DNA of 64,000 bases from Armatimonadetes bacterium Uphvl-Ar2. Its GTDB lineage: Bacteria > Armatimonadota > Fimbriimonadia > Fimbriimonadales > Fimbriimonadaceae. The position numbers were made by a program, and so were the translations under genes. The notes under the pieces are model-generated. The model had not been told where the DNA came from and did no database searches. It was given only the letters and a program-made list of their open reading frames with translations. Location of the stretch: NCBI GenBank assembly GCA_002162095.1, contig CP021424.1:1612001-1676000 (forward strand), read 5' to 3'. Shown piece by piece: positions 44,005 through 52,648 of this stretch (positions are counted from its first letter, which is position 1; each line of letters opens with the position of its first letter).

Positions 44005-44370
44005 TCACGATCCTCCTCTAGGTAGTGATGTCCTAGTCGAGACGGCGGGTGCGCACACCGGAGTCTCGGCGAGATGACGAATCAGGGATTGAAGTGTCGC
44101 GTCTTCAACCCAGGCATAAACTTGGCGGCCGCGCATCTCGGTGGAGATCAGGCCGGCTTCGCGCAGCACGGAAAGATGATGGCTGAGGGTGCTGGGGGCG
44201 CAGGCCACGCTGCAGCAAGCCTCCTTGATGGAGACGGCGCGCCGCGCATCACTCCCAAAGCACTCGCCCGTCTCGGGGTCGTAGAGGGAGCCTCCACAAC
44301 CCCGGATGCACTGGAACACGGCCCACCGCGTGGGGGCACTCAGCGCCGCAAACGCCGGGACGGGATTCAT
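44005..44370 (-). CDS. ArsR family metal-sensing repressor, unusually cysteine-rich
   Basis: A 121-residue winged-helix repressor. The recognition helix is CAPSTLSHHLSVLREAGLI (57-75). Cysteines at 21, 25, 37, 52, 53, 57 and 106 include ACCSVAC at the start of the DNA-binding helices, the place where ArsR/CadC-type proteins hold metal, and CIRGC plus ECF near the N-terminus. It is expected to repress its own promoter and to release DNA on metal or metalloid binding. The 28-base inverted repeat that spans its promoter is the obvious operator. It is followed with no gap by the cysteine-rich peptide gene. TATCAT lies six bases before the ATG. Confidence 0.88.
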   Translation of the reverse strand: MNPVPAFAALSAPTRWAVFQCIRGCGGSLYDPETGECFGSDARRAVSIKEACCSVACAPSTLSHHLSVLREAGLISTEMRGRQVYAWVEDATLQSLIRHLAETPVCAPAVSTRTSLPRGGS

Positions 44371-44376
44371 GCCCCT

Positions 44377-44406
44377 ATGATATTTCGATATTCATCGAAA
44401 TATCAA
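44377..44406 (-). promoter_or_regulatory. arsR promoter with overlapping 12-bp inverted-repeat operator
   Basis: On the minus strand TTGATA and TATCAT are separated by 18 bases, and TATCAT is six bases from the ATG. A perfect inverted repeat, TGATATTTCGAT and ATCGAAATATCA with a 4-base spacer (44378-44405), spans the whole core promoter. Repressor binding there would exclude RNA polymerase. Confidence 0.85.
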
Positions 44407-44412
44407 GGGGTC

Positions 44413-44778
44413 TCACGTATTCGTCAGGCTCTTGGTGGCTTGGCCGATCACCGGTACCACGTATTCCTCGCCGTTGCTCGCCTTAATGGCCGCCACGATG
44501 GGCAGAATCAGGCCCCCCATCGCCGCGACGATCCACATGACGATGGCCAAGGGGATGCCGATGAGGGAGATGAACGCGATCGTGCCGCCGATGGCCAGCA
44601 GGAAGAACAGCGCCGCCATGGCCAGCGATTGCGCGGCGTGGTGCGCCACAAATCGCGACTTGTCCTTATAGGCAAAGTAGATAATCAGCGAGGCCACCCA
44701 GCCCAGGCCGGTGATCAAGTTTAGTCCCAAAGGAATCGCGTGAGCTAAAGCGCCCCAATTGCGTTCTTCTGCGGTCAT
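44413..44778 (-). CDS. DUF4870 (Tic20-like) membrane protein
   Basis: A 121-residue protein with a soluble start (MTAEERNWGALAHAIPLGL) and about three membrane segments (LITGLGWVASLIIYFAY, LAMAALFFLLAIGG, and GIPLAIVMWIVAAMGGLILPIVAAI). The motif SRFVAHHAAQSL is typical of DUF4870. Function is unknown. TAATAG lies eight bases before the ATG. It ends just upstream of the arsR promoter on the same strand. Confidence 0.85.
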   Translation of the reverse strand: MTAEERNWGALAHAIPLGLNLITGLGWVASLIIYFAYKDKSRFVAHHAAQSLAMAALFFLLAIGGTIAFISLIGIPLAIVMWIVAAMGGLILPIVAAIKASNGEEYVVPVIGQATKSLTNT

Positions 44779-44789
44779 CTCACCCCCTA

Positions 44790-45269
44790 TTACGGAGCGT
44801 CATTCTCGTGGGATGCGGCAAACCGGGACTGCTCCTCGGGGCTCAGCACCACCACGGTCGGCCGGGCGAGGTTGAGGAACTCGGCAAGGGTGAGGCCCAC
44901 CATTTCGCCGTCTTCGGTCAATTCGCGGTGGAAACGCTCCAATACGTCGCCGGTGCGGGGTTCGTGGGGCAGGGCGTCCACCCACAGGCCCGGGGCATCA
45001 TCGCGGCTGCGATAAGCCACCGCCGCTACCCACATGGGGTGGTGCGCACCGGCTTCGGCGCTGCGCCCCTCGCTAAACTCGATTTTGCCTTGGGTAAGGA
45101 TCTGTTCGATTTCGGCGCGCGGAGTGGCCGAGCTGCTCAGGATCGAGCCTCCCGTAGGCGACCAGCCGACGAGTTCCGTTTCGCCCATTTCCGTGTGTAG
45201 ATACACGTGCGGAATGTTGTGCCGGGTACAAGCCGCCACGAACGAAGAAAGGGGGATGCGCAGATCCAA
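44790..45269 (-). CDS. Hypothetical protein
   Basis: A 159-residue soluble protein with a TTG start (MDLRIPLSSFVAACTRHNI). No domain is recognised; it shows an alpha/beta composition with a Trp-rich middle (MWVAAVAYRSRDDAPGLWVDAL). CATAAT on this strand lies nine bases before the TTG, which supports this start. It is followed by the DUF4870 gene after 11 bases. Confidence 0.65.
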   Translation of the reverse strand: MDLRIPLSSFVAACTRHNIPHVYLHTEMGETELVGWSPTGGSILSSSATPRAEIEQILTQGKIEFSEGRSAEAGAHHPMWVAAVAYRSRDDAPGLWVDALPHEPRTGDVLERFHRELTEDGEMVGLTLAEFLNLARPTVVVLSPEEQSRFAASHENDAP

Positions 45270-45309
45270 GGTGCCTTCATTATGGCGGGCCCGAGCGGGC
45301 CGAGACCAG

Positions 45310-45984
45310 CTACATGCTAACGACCGCGCTTTCGCACGGGGCCAGCGGGCTGGGCGCCCAGGTGATGCCGAACGGGTCCACGAGGGTGCTGCCCCGTCCG
45401 GGCTGGAAGCCCGAGTTCATCAGGGCTTCGATATCGGCTTCATTGCTCAGCCAAATTGTGGGAGTGTTTGCCCCGCGTCGCACTCGGAACCGGGCTCCCG
45501 CGCTGGACAAGGCGAAAGTTCCGTCCACCAGTTCGTGCATGGGCACTTGGAAAAGCTGGGCGTAATACTGTGCAGCGGCGTAAGGCTCCTCGTGCGAGAT
45601 GCCCATCCAACTCGTGGCGAGGCTCCGGTTGGGCGGGGTCAGGCTCTCCACATGGGGTTCGCCCCAGTGGATGTTCCAAATCAGGCCGTGCGGATCGCGG
45701 ACGAGATTGGTGTGCCCCGCGCCGCCCCAGCTCAGGACTTCCATGCCCAGCGCCAAAACGCGCTTACGAGCGGCTTCCATGTCGTCGGTGATCATCTCGA
45801 ACATCAAGCGGCCTTGCGGGCCGGGGTCGAGATATAGCCGTAGGTCATCCAGGGCCAGCAGCACCGAAGTTTCGGTGCGAAGTGAGGTCACGTCGAGCGT
45901 GTCTTGATAGAACCGGGCGGCCCGGGTGGGCTCCGGCACGGCCAATCCCATGCAGCGGCTCAGGCGTAACACGTTCAACCTCAC
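45310..45984 (-). CDS. VOC (glyoxalase/bleomycin-resistance) superfamily protein, two-module
   Basis: Two VOC repeats of about 105 residues each: GLAVPEPTRAARFYQDTL with FEMITDDMEAARKRV and LVRDPHGLIWNI, then YAAAQYYAQLFQVPM with TLVDPFGITWAP. Metal-binding His/Glu residues of glyoxalase I are not clearly kept in both modules, so the reaction is unknown. Start: GTG at 45984 is preferred because GACAAT lies five bases before it and the first strand (VRLNVLRLSRC) is then complete; TTG, GTG and ATG alternatives exist. It is divergent from acs. Confidence 0.8.
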   Translation of the reverse strand: MRLNVLRLSRCMGLAVPEPTRAARFYQDTLDVTSLRTETSVLLALDDLRLYLDPGPQGRLMFEMITDDMEAARKRVLALGMEVLSWGGAGHTNLVRDPHGLIWNIHWGEPHVESLTPPNRSLATSWMGISHEEPYAAAQYYAQLFQVPMHELVDGTFALSSAGARFRVRRGANTPTIWLSNEADIEALMNSGFQPGRGSTLVDPFGITWAPSPLAPCESAVVSM

Positions 45985-46036
45985 TTCCCATTGTCGGCAA
46001 GCCACCCGCGCGACCCAAGGGGGCTAAAATGAGGAA

Positions 46037-48049
46037 GTGAGTCACGACACCATCGACACGTTGCTGAAAGAAGACCGAGTTTTTCCCCCTTCCGAAAGCT
46101 TCGCGGCGCAGGCCAACGTCAATGACCCCGAGATTTACGCCCGCGCAGCGGCGGATCGGCAGGCGTACTGGGCGAATTGGGCCAGCCAATTGCGATGGAT
46201 GGAGCCGTGGCACACGGTCACCGATTGGCAACTCCCCTACGCCAAGTGGTTCATCGGCGGGCGGCTGAACGCCTGCGACAACTGCGTGGACCGACATGTG
46301 GACGAAGGCCGGGGGGACAAAGTGGCGTTCATCGCCGAGGGTGAGCCCGGCGACGTGCGCACCTTCACCTATGCTGAAGTCAAGACCCACGTGAGCCGCC
46401 TGGGCAACGCCCTGAAGGCGATGAGTGTGGCCAAGGGCGACCGGGTCTGCCTCTACATGCCCATGGGGCCGGAACTGTGCTTTGCCATGCTCGCCTGCGC
46501 CCGCATTGGGGCGGCGCATAGCGTGGTGTTTGGCGGCTTCAGCGCCGAAAGCCTGCACGAGCGCATTACCGATGCCGGGGCCAAGTTGGTGGTGACGGCC
46601 GACGGATCGTGGCGCAACGGCAAAGTGGTGCCGCTGAAGGAGATCACCGACGCGGCCCTGGCCAAGGGTGCCCCCAGCGTGACCGGCGTGCTGGTGTACG
46701 AGCGCGTGGGCGAGCCCGGCGGCAATGTGCCGGACTACAACCGTGGCGCGTGGCACGAAGGCCGCGACCAGTGGTGGCACGACGTGGTGGACGCCCAGAG
46801 CGACGACTGCCCCTGCGAGCCGATGGACGCCGAGGACTTGCTTTACATCCTTTACACCTCGGGTTCCACCGGCAAGCCGAAGGGCATCATGCACACCACC
46901 GGCGGCTATCTCACCGGGGTTTACGCCACCGCGCAGTGGGTGTTTGACCTCAAGGATTCGGATTTTTATTGGTGCACCGCCGACTGCGGCTGGGTGACGG
47001 GGCACAGCTATGTGGTGTACGGCCCGATGGCCAACGGGGTGACGCAGGTGCTGTACGAAGGGTCCCCGGCGGTACCGGATAAGGACCGGTTCTGGCGGAT
47101 CATCGAGCGGCACCGAGTCACGATTCTCTACACCGCGCCGACGGCCATCCGCATGTTCATGCAATGGGGCGAGGAGTATCCCAACCGCTGTGATTTGAGT
47201 TCACTGCGGCTACTGGGCTCGGTGGGTGAGCCGATCAACCCCGAAGCCTGGATGTGGTACCGCCGGGTGATCGGCGGCGAGCGCTGCCCGATTGTGGACA
47301 CCTGGTGGCAGACTGAGACCGGCGCGATCATGATCACCCCGCTTCCGGGCATCTCGGGCACCAAGCCGGGTTCGGCCACGCGCCCCTTCCCGGGGGTGGC
47401 GGCCACCCTGATGAACGAAGAAGGGCAGGAATTGAACCTGGATTCTGGTGACCCCGAAGGCACCGGTGGCATCCTCGCCCTGACCGAACCTTGGCCCTCC
47501 ATGTTGCGCGGCATTTGGGGGGACCCGGAGCGATATATGCAGACGTATTGGTCGCGGTTCCCGGGCAAGTATTTCCCCGGCGATGGCTGCAAAGTGGACG
47601 GCGACGGTAGCTACTGGCTGCTGGGCCGCGTGGACGACATCATGCTGGTGAGCGGTCACAACATCAGCACCATGGAAGTGGAAAGCGCGCTGGTGGCCCA
47701 CGAAGCGGTGGCCGAAGCCGCCGTGATTGGCAAGCAACACGCCATCAAGGGGCAAGCGATTGCCGCGTTCGTGATCCTGCGGGCCAGCCACCGTGTGGAC
47801 CCCACCTCTCCGGAAGGGGAAGCCCGCATCGCCGAACTGAAAGCGTGGGTGGCGGCCAAGATTGGGGCGATCGCCCGGCCGGATGACATCTACATCAGCG
47901 CCGACCTGCCCAAGACCCGCAGCGGCAAGATCATGCGGCGCCTATTGCGGGACGTGGCCGAAGGGCGCGCCCTGGGCGACACCACGACCCTGGCGGACCC
48001 CAACGTGGTGGCCTCGCTAAAGACTCAGTACGAAGAAAAAGAAGGATAA
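46037..48049 (+). CDS. acs: Acetyl-CoA synthetase (AMP-forming)
   Basis: Activates acetate to acetyl-CoA with ATP. The 670-residue protein has the Acs layout: an N-terminal ACAS_N part, the P-loop YTSGSTGKPKGIMHTTGGYL, WWQTETGAIMITPLPG, the GRVDDIMLVSGHNISTMEVE hinge, and the C-terminal KTRSGKIMRRLLR with the Lys that is regulated by acetylation in other bacteria. The GTG start is set by TAAAAT (46025-46030) six bases upstream. It is probably monocistronic. Confidence 0.97.
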   Translation: MSHDTIDTLLKEDRVFPPSESFAAQANVNDPEIYARAAADRQAYWANWASQLRWMEPWHTVTDWQLPYAKWFIGGRLNACDNCVDRHVDEGRGDKVAFIAEGEPGDVRTFTYAEVKTHVSRLGNALKAMSVAKGDRVCLYMPMGPELCFAMLACARIGAAHSVVFGGFSAESLHERITDAGAKLVVTADGSWRNGKVVPLKEITDAALAKGAPSVTGVLVYERVGEPGGNVPDYNRGAWHEGRDQWWHDVVDAQSDDCPCEPMDAEDLLYILYTSGSTGKPKGIMHTTGGYLTGVYATAQWVFDLKDSDFYWCTADCGWVTGHSYVVYGPMANGVTQVLYEGSPAVPDKDRFWRIIERHRVTILYTAPTAIRMFMQWGEEYPNRCDLSSLRLLGSVGEPINPEAWMWYRRVIGGERCPIVDTWWQTETGAIMITPLPGISGTKPGSATRPFPGVAATLMNEEGQELNLDSGDPEGTGGILALTEPWPSMLRGIWGDPERYMQTYWSRFPGKYFPGDGCKVDGDGSYWLLGRVDDIMLVSGHNISTMEVESALVAHEAVAEAAVIGKQHAIKGQAIAAFVILRASHRVDPTSPEGEARIAELKAWVAAKIGAIARPDDIYISADLPKTRSGKIMRRLLRDVAEGRALGDTTTLADPNVVASLKTQYEEKEG

Positions 48050-48110
48050 ACGGGCAGAACCTCGCAATTCTCCCGGCTTCTCGAATGAGATTGCTGGGAA
48101 CAACCCTGGT

Positions 48111-49016
48111 ATGGACGCGAGGGTATGGGTCGGATTTGCCCTATTGGCCGGAGTTGTGGTGACGGGAGCCGTCACGCAAACCTACGTTGCCCCCCAGGCA
48201 AAGGCGAAGCCGGCGGTGACCGCCGCCAGCCGCATGTATGAGCAGTGGGAGGACTTTAAGTGGCCTCGCCAGGAGTTCAACCCGATTCAAACGGCGCGGA
48301 ACGTGGCTGACCAGGCCAGTGCCCGCAACCGGGGCGTGGACGAGATGATCCGCGATTGGGAGTCGCAATACGCTTTGAGCGTGGAGGACGCCGATGCCAA
48401 GCTGAAAGGCAAGTCGTTCCGCCTCGGTGGCAAGATTGACGAATATCTCAAGCCGGATGCCAGCGAAAGCCTGGTGATCTTCATCGGCCCGAGCCCGCGC
48501 AGCGGCTGGAGCACGCACATGGTGATCAATGTGGCGGGGAATGATGCCCGCCTTGGTCGCGGAGTGCAAGCCCGGATTCAGGCCCGATTTGCCGGCCGCA
48601 TGGAGGACGAAGCCAACCGCGTGGTCACCTATATGTTTGAAGAAGGCCAGGTGATGAGCGCGGAAGGGGCCCCGGCCCCGGCCAGCCCGCCGGCAGGTGC
48701 GGCGCCGCGTGAAACCCCGAAGGCGGCGGCCCCGGCCGCAGGCGAGAGTGGCGAAGCCGCTCAGACCGGCGCCTTTGCCGATACCACCAAGGGATGGCGC
48801 TTCGGTGGCACGGTGGGAGCCCTCAATGGCCACCTCGCCGTGTTCCTCAGCCCGGATGACAAGCCGGTGTTTGCCCGGGTGGGCGGCAAGCTCGCCGAAG
48901 GCATCACCGTCAAACGGCTGGATTCCGGCTGGGCGCAACTGAGCGTGGATGGCAAGCCCGTGGTGATTTCGCCGTGGAGCGTGGCCAAGGACGCCGCCAC
49001 CAAGCCGACGGAATAA
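48111..49016 (+). CDS. Exported or membrane-anchored protein of unknown function
   Basis: A 301-residue protein with one N-terminal hydrophobic segment (VWVGFALLAGVVVTGAVTQTY), then a soluble region. Two beta-rich parts (SFRLGGKIDEYLKPDASESLVIFIGP and the C-terminal GWRFGGTVGALNGHLAVFLSPD) are joined by an Ala/Pro-rich linker (PAPASPPAGAAPRETPKAAA). The two halves may be duplicates of an OB- or SH3-like fold. No family recognised. It converges on the MFS gene. Confidence 0.7.
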   Translation: MDARVWVGFALLAGVVVTGAVTQTYVAPQAKAKPAVTAASRMYEQWEDFKWPRQEFNPIQTARNVADQASARNRGVDEMIRDWESQYALSVEDADAKLKGKSFRLGGKIDEYLKPDASESLVIFIGPSPRSGWSTHMVINVAGNDARLGRGVQARIQARFAGRMEDEANRVVTYMFEEGQVMSAEGAPAPASPPAGAAPRETPKAAAPAAGESGEAAQTGAFADTTKGWRFGGTVGALNGHLAVFLSPDDKPVFARVGGKLAEGITVKRLDSGWAQLSVDGKPVVISPWSVAKDAATKPTE

Positions 49017-49020
49017 GCGC

Positions 49021-50270
49021 TTAGCTCGACGTCACAATTTGCCCTTCTGTACCACCTTCCGGGGTTTTCCTGGGAGCCTGGTCAGAGGGGCTTTCATCGT
49101 CTTTGGGGGGCTTGATGAACCAGGCCGCCACCACGGGGTAGATCATGATGGCCCCGCCCACAATGTAGGGCACGTGCGGGCCGTACTCATACAGCCAGTT
49201 GCCAAACGAGGGGCCGACAATGCGCGCCAGCGCCCCCAGCGACTGGGTGAGCCCGAACACGCCCCCCACCAGCGCCACCGGGGCGGCGCGAGAAATGAGG
49301 CTGGAGAGCGACGGCCCCACCATGCCATTGCCGATGCCCATGATGAGGCAGCCGAGCAGGAGCGGGATCCACGGCGGCGTATAGGGCACCAGGGCGAGGG
49401 TGGGCGCCACTAGCAGGTAGCCAAATCGCAGAAGATTGACCTCGCCGAACCGCTTGACGAGCGGGCGGATGAGCGCGCCTTGCATCACCGCCGCAATGAT
49501 GCCGACCCACACGAGGACGTAACTGGTCTCGAGTTCGGTGAGGCCGTAGACCGTCTTTTCGAGTCGGAAGAAGGTGCTTTCCAGGTTCGAGAACGCGAAG
49601 TTGGCGAAGAAGAACAGCACCAGGAGGGGGCCGAGGCCCGGGGTGCGGATGCCTTCGGCCAGCCGCTGGAACTGGGCGCGCAGGCCGCCCTTGCTGCTCT
49701 CCTGTTCGCGGATGGGAGCCTCGGGCATAAAGAAGTAGATGAACAAGAAATTGGCCAGCCCTAATGCGGCCGAAACCGCGCCCAGCAGCCCCGGGTGGCC
49801 TTGATTCACCTGCACTAACAGCGCCCCCGCCGGCGGGCCGAGCAGGAACCCGAGGCCAAAGGCGGCCCCTAGCATCCCCATGCTCTTGGCGCGGTCTTGG
49901 GGTTCGGTGACGTCGGAGACGTAGGCGTAGACCACACCGAGGTTAGCGGCGGCCGAGCCCAGCAGGATCCGCGAGAGGATCATCACCGGGAGGAAGGTGC
50001 TGAAGGCGTACGCCCGCCCGCGATGATGCTGAGGAAGGCGGTGATGAGGAGGATTTTTCGTCGTCCCACTTGGTCGCTGAGGCGGCCGAGATAGGGGGCC
50101 ACCAGAAGCTGAGCGACGCTGTAGATGGAGAGGACCGCCCCGATGGCGACGCCGCGCAGGCCGAGGCTCTCGGCGCGGGTTTGCAGGTCTGGGATGATGA
50201 TCCCGAAGGAGAGCAGGTCCAGGAAGACGGTGAGGAACGCCGCGGTCATGTAGGGCAGCGGCTTCTTCAC
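49021..50270 (-). CDS. MFS transporter (DHA1/TetA-like), interrupted by a one-base frameshift
   Basis: A 12-helix drug:H+ antiporter-type transporter. The first frame (MKKPLPYMTAAFLTVFLDLL) has FGIIIPDLQ and the motif A loop GRLSDQVGRRKILL; it breaks in a GGGCGGGCG stretch near 50013-50019 and resumes as AYAFSTFLPVMILSRILLG, with DVTEPQDRAKSMGMLGAAFGLGFLLGP (motif C). The restored length is 416 residues. The substrate cannot be predicted. The shift is a single missing base, like the others in the window. Confidence 0.9.
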
Positions 50271-50401
50271 AGGCGTTAGTTTAGCGACATCTACGTGCCC
50301 GCTAACTCGAAAGTAGGTTCATGGAACAAACTGGTTGACTTCAAATGTTCAACCGAGATCCAACCTGTGGGCCTAAAGACCTATCAAAAAAAAACGATCC
50401 C

Positions 50402-50407
50402 TATAAT
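50402..50407 (+). promoter_or_regulatory. -10 box of the AT-rich island operon
   Basis: A consensus TATAAT lies twelve bases before the ATG at 50420. No clear -35 element is found at 16-18 bases upstream. It places the transcription start downstream of the alternative ATG at 50345. Confidence 0.5.
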
Positions 50408-50419
50408 GAAATCAATACC

Positions 50420-51688
50420 ATGCCTTTTAGACGACCAATCTGCTTCACCAGAGTTGCACTCCCGCTTCTTGCTAGCCTAGTCATGGCAACTCCTCATGCC
50501 GCAGTGACAATCACTTTGCCGGAGGACTTAGGGCAAATGCCGAACTACTGGAGCGGTACGGCTTGTCGAGGTTGGGCCACAGCCGCTGTCGTCGGAACTC
50601 CTCAACCAAATGGTACGGTTGTGGTGGAACCCACGATCGTTGAGGCTCGATTCTATATTGGGAATCAACTTGTGCATACGAGTCGTCCTCCAGTTGGCGG
50701 TCCATTGCTTCCTTCCGTCTCCTTTGACTACCGCTGGGACAGTACACACTTTGCGGACGGAAGTACGATCAAGCTACGCATAGAAGTGGTTGAATCTACG
50801 GAGCACGCAGGTGGTGGAATCGGAGGAACTGTAACGACGGTTCGTGAATCTGTAGGACGATCTGCAATCAACAAGATTACCTTCGCTGTTGATGAAGATC
50901 TTTGGAATTTCGATAATGCTCCATTTCCTGCACTTGCGACCGCGCTAACATCAGGTGGCAACTATGGTGTGGTTGCCAACTTTATGGGGCTTGACACAGT
51001 TTCCCAGCAAGATATGCTTGCAACACTCACCGATCAGACTACTCACTTCTTGTATTCAGGTCATGGAGGTACCAATCAATTTTCTCCATACCTGGAGTGG
51101 GGAGTTAAGGATTATGAGCAGTATCTGTATGCGCAGCAGATACCTCTTGGTCTTAGTCCAGTAGATGATGTAATCTCAGCGCGCATGAGTGCACTGGAGA
51201 TCGTCAATTCACCGGGCCAATTACCGCCCATGAATCCAGGTGTGCCTCCGATCGGTATTGCAGTACTGTCCGGATGCGAGGTTCTTGCATTCGAACCAGG
51301 TCTTGGCCCCCAAGGCTTTTACCAGCATGGGTTCAACGTCTTTCTCGAGCCGCAATGTAACTGGTATGTTCCCTTTGCAATCGAGAATCAGGCCGTGATT
51401 GGTTACACGATAGAAGCGAAGTTTGCCCATGATAACGCCGGAATAATGGCCTTCTATCTAGCTCTATTGGAAGGCAGTCCGATCTGGGAGGCAAGAGAGG
51501 CATACATCGATGCATATAACGCTTACGGTGCTCCATTGTCATTCTTGAATACAATCGGAGAGCCTGACCTAATCATCTTGGGAGACCCTCTTTCGAAATT
51601 CCGAGGGGTTTACAAAGGGCCACTGTCGGCACCGCTAGCATGGTTCACCTCTAACTCTCAGTCAGCTCCGGGAGGTCCGGGCTTGTGA
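50420..51688 (+). CDS. Secreted clan CD (caspase/gingipain-fold) peptidase-like protein
   Basis: A 422-residue protein with a signal peptide (VALPLLASLVMATPHAA). An Ig-like domain (about 30-155) with FDYRWDSTHFADGSTIKLRI is followed by a caspase-fold part: strand plus His215 in THFLYSGHGG, and strand plus Cys286 in IGIAVLSGCE, the usual His-Cys dyad arrangement of caspases, CHAT and gingipains. The remaining part (VIGYTIEAKFAH, GEPDLIILGDPL) is also gingipain-like in tone. Assignment is by motif order only. The ATG at 50345 lies upstream of the TATAAT box and is rejected. The stop overlaps the next start (GTGA). Confidence 0.68.
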   Translation: MPFRRPICFTRVALPLLASLVMATPHAAVTITLPEDLGQMPNYWSGTACRGWATAAVVGTPQPNGTVVVEPTIVEARFYIGNQLVHTSRPPVGGPLLPSVSFDYRWDSTHFADGSTIKLRIEVVESTEHAGGGIGGTVTTVRESVGRSAINKITFAVDEDLWNFDNAPFPALATALTSGGNYGVVANFMGLDTVSQQDMLATLTDQTTHFLYSGHGGTNQFSPYLEWGVKDYEQYLYAQQIPLGLSPVDDVISARMSALEIVNSPGQLPPMNPGVPPIGIAVLSGCEVLAFEPGLGPQGFYQHGFNVFLEPQCNWYVPFAIENQAVIGYTIEAKFAHDNAGIMAFYLALLEGSPIWEAREAYIDAYNAYGAPLSFLNTIGEPDLIILGDPLSKFRGVYKGPLSAPLAWFTSNSQSAPGGPGL

Positions 51689-52626
51689 AAAAGTCGACTA
51701 CACTGGTCGCTAGTGTAGGTATAGCGAGCGTTGCATTGGCTACCTTCCTGCTTCTGCCGCAGTCGAGTAAAGCGAGCCCACTCAAAGGACGTCCTCTTCT
51801 TAACCACATGTCGGAGATATTTGAGTTTCCGACTCTTCGCGACAACCACCTAGTGGTCGAACGGCCGCTTAATGCAATGCTTCAACCAAATCGAGTAGCC
51901 GCTGGGGAAAGGAGGCATCGGTGGTCTGACGAAGTAGTGGTGTTCGATCTCTTCACTCGCGAAGGTAAGGAGCAATTAAGTAGCATTCGTCTGACGGAGC
52001 TGCCAAAAAGTCCTGCCGGAAGGCGTCCCACTAGTCGAATAAAGACTAAGAGTGACGCCCAACAAGTTGGTGAGAAATTTGCCACTCGAATCTCGCTCTC
52101 ACCCCACTTCAATACAATCGGAAGGAATTGGAAAGTGGCGCATGTCAGCTGGAGGGAAGTGCCCAGAGCAAAGCTACCCACGGAGGTTGAGTCCGGAATC
52201 ACTCTCTACATCCGTCTCGAGGATTATGCCGAGCGGCTGGTTGCAACGGGCGTAGGCCCTCAGTTTGCTATCGCACTTGATGGGGAAACCGGTAAACCCT
52301 ATTCAGTGCGCTACACCGATGTAATGTTCGTGGACGGTGAAGTTGCGTTATCAGAAGCCGAATGTAGACAAATTGCCCAGCAGTTCTGTGACGCCAATCA
52401 AGCTGATATTGGCTCAGAGTCAGGTACATTGCTAGCAGGTCAAGCAGCTTGGGTTTTACCGAAGGGATTCTACAAGAATGTGGAAGGTGGTCAGTTTAAG
52501 GCTGTTAAGGGATTCTTATTTAGATCGACTGACGGGCGATTTGAAGTTACAGTTGATGGGAGATCAGGCGATATTACAAAGGACTCTGCCTCAATATACT
52601 TGAAAGCGTCGCGAGCTGAGCCTTAA
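51685..52626 (+). CDS. Exported partner protein with PepSY-like repeats
   Basis: A 313-residue protein with an N-terminal membrane or signal segment (STTLVASVGIASVALATFLLL). Two segments in the C-terminal half end in a DGETGKPYSVRY and a DGRSGDI turn, reminiscent of PepSY/FTP propeptide domains, which often inhibit or chaperone secreted proteases. The match is weak. The GTG start overlaps the stop codon of the caspase-fold gene by four bases, so the two are translated together and probably act together. It has the same AT-rich codon use. Confidence 0.65.
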   Translation: MKKSTTLVASVGIASVALATFLLLPQSSKASPLKGRPLLNHMSEIFEFPTLRDNHLVVERPLNAMLQPNRVAAGERRHRWSDEVVVFDLFTREGKEQLSSIRLTELPKSPAGRRPTSRIKTKSDAQQVGEKFATRISLSPHFNTIGRNWKVAHVSWREVPRAKLPTEVESGITLYIRLEDYAERLVATGVGPQFAIALDGETGKPYSVRYTDVMFVDGEVALSEAECRQIAQQFCDANQADIGSESGTLLAGQAAWVLPKGFYKNVEGGQFKAVKGFLFRSTDGRFEVTVDGRSGDITKDSASIYLKASRAEP

Positions 52627-52648
52627 CTGCAGGGAGCTGAGAGTAACA

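Larger units (their letters stand above)
50279..52640 (+). other. AT-rich island with two genes (likely horizontally acquired)
   Basis: Base composition changes abruptly after the MFS start at 50270 and back before 52649. Inside, codons ending in A or T are common and GC falls visibly below the flanks. The two genes inside encode exported proteins. No transposase, integrase, tRNA or direct repeats were found at the edges, so the route of entry is unclear. Confidence 0.7.

Noticed and set aside
50345-50419. Earlier ATG for the caspase-fold gene
   Set aside because: It lies upstream of the TATAAT box at 50402-50407 and would place 25 polar residues before the signal peptide.
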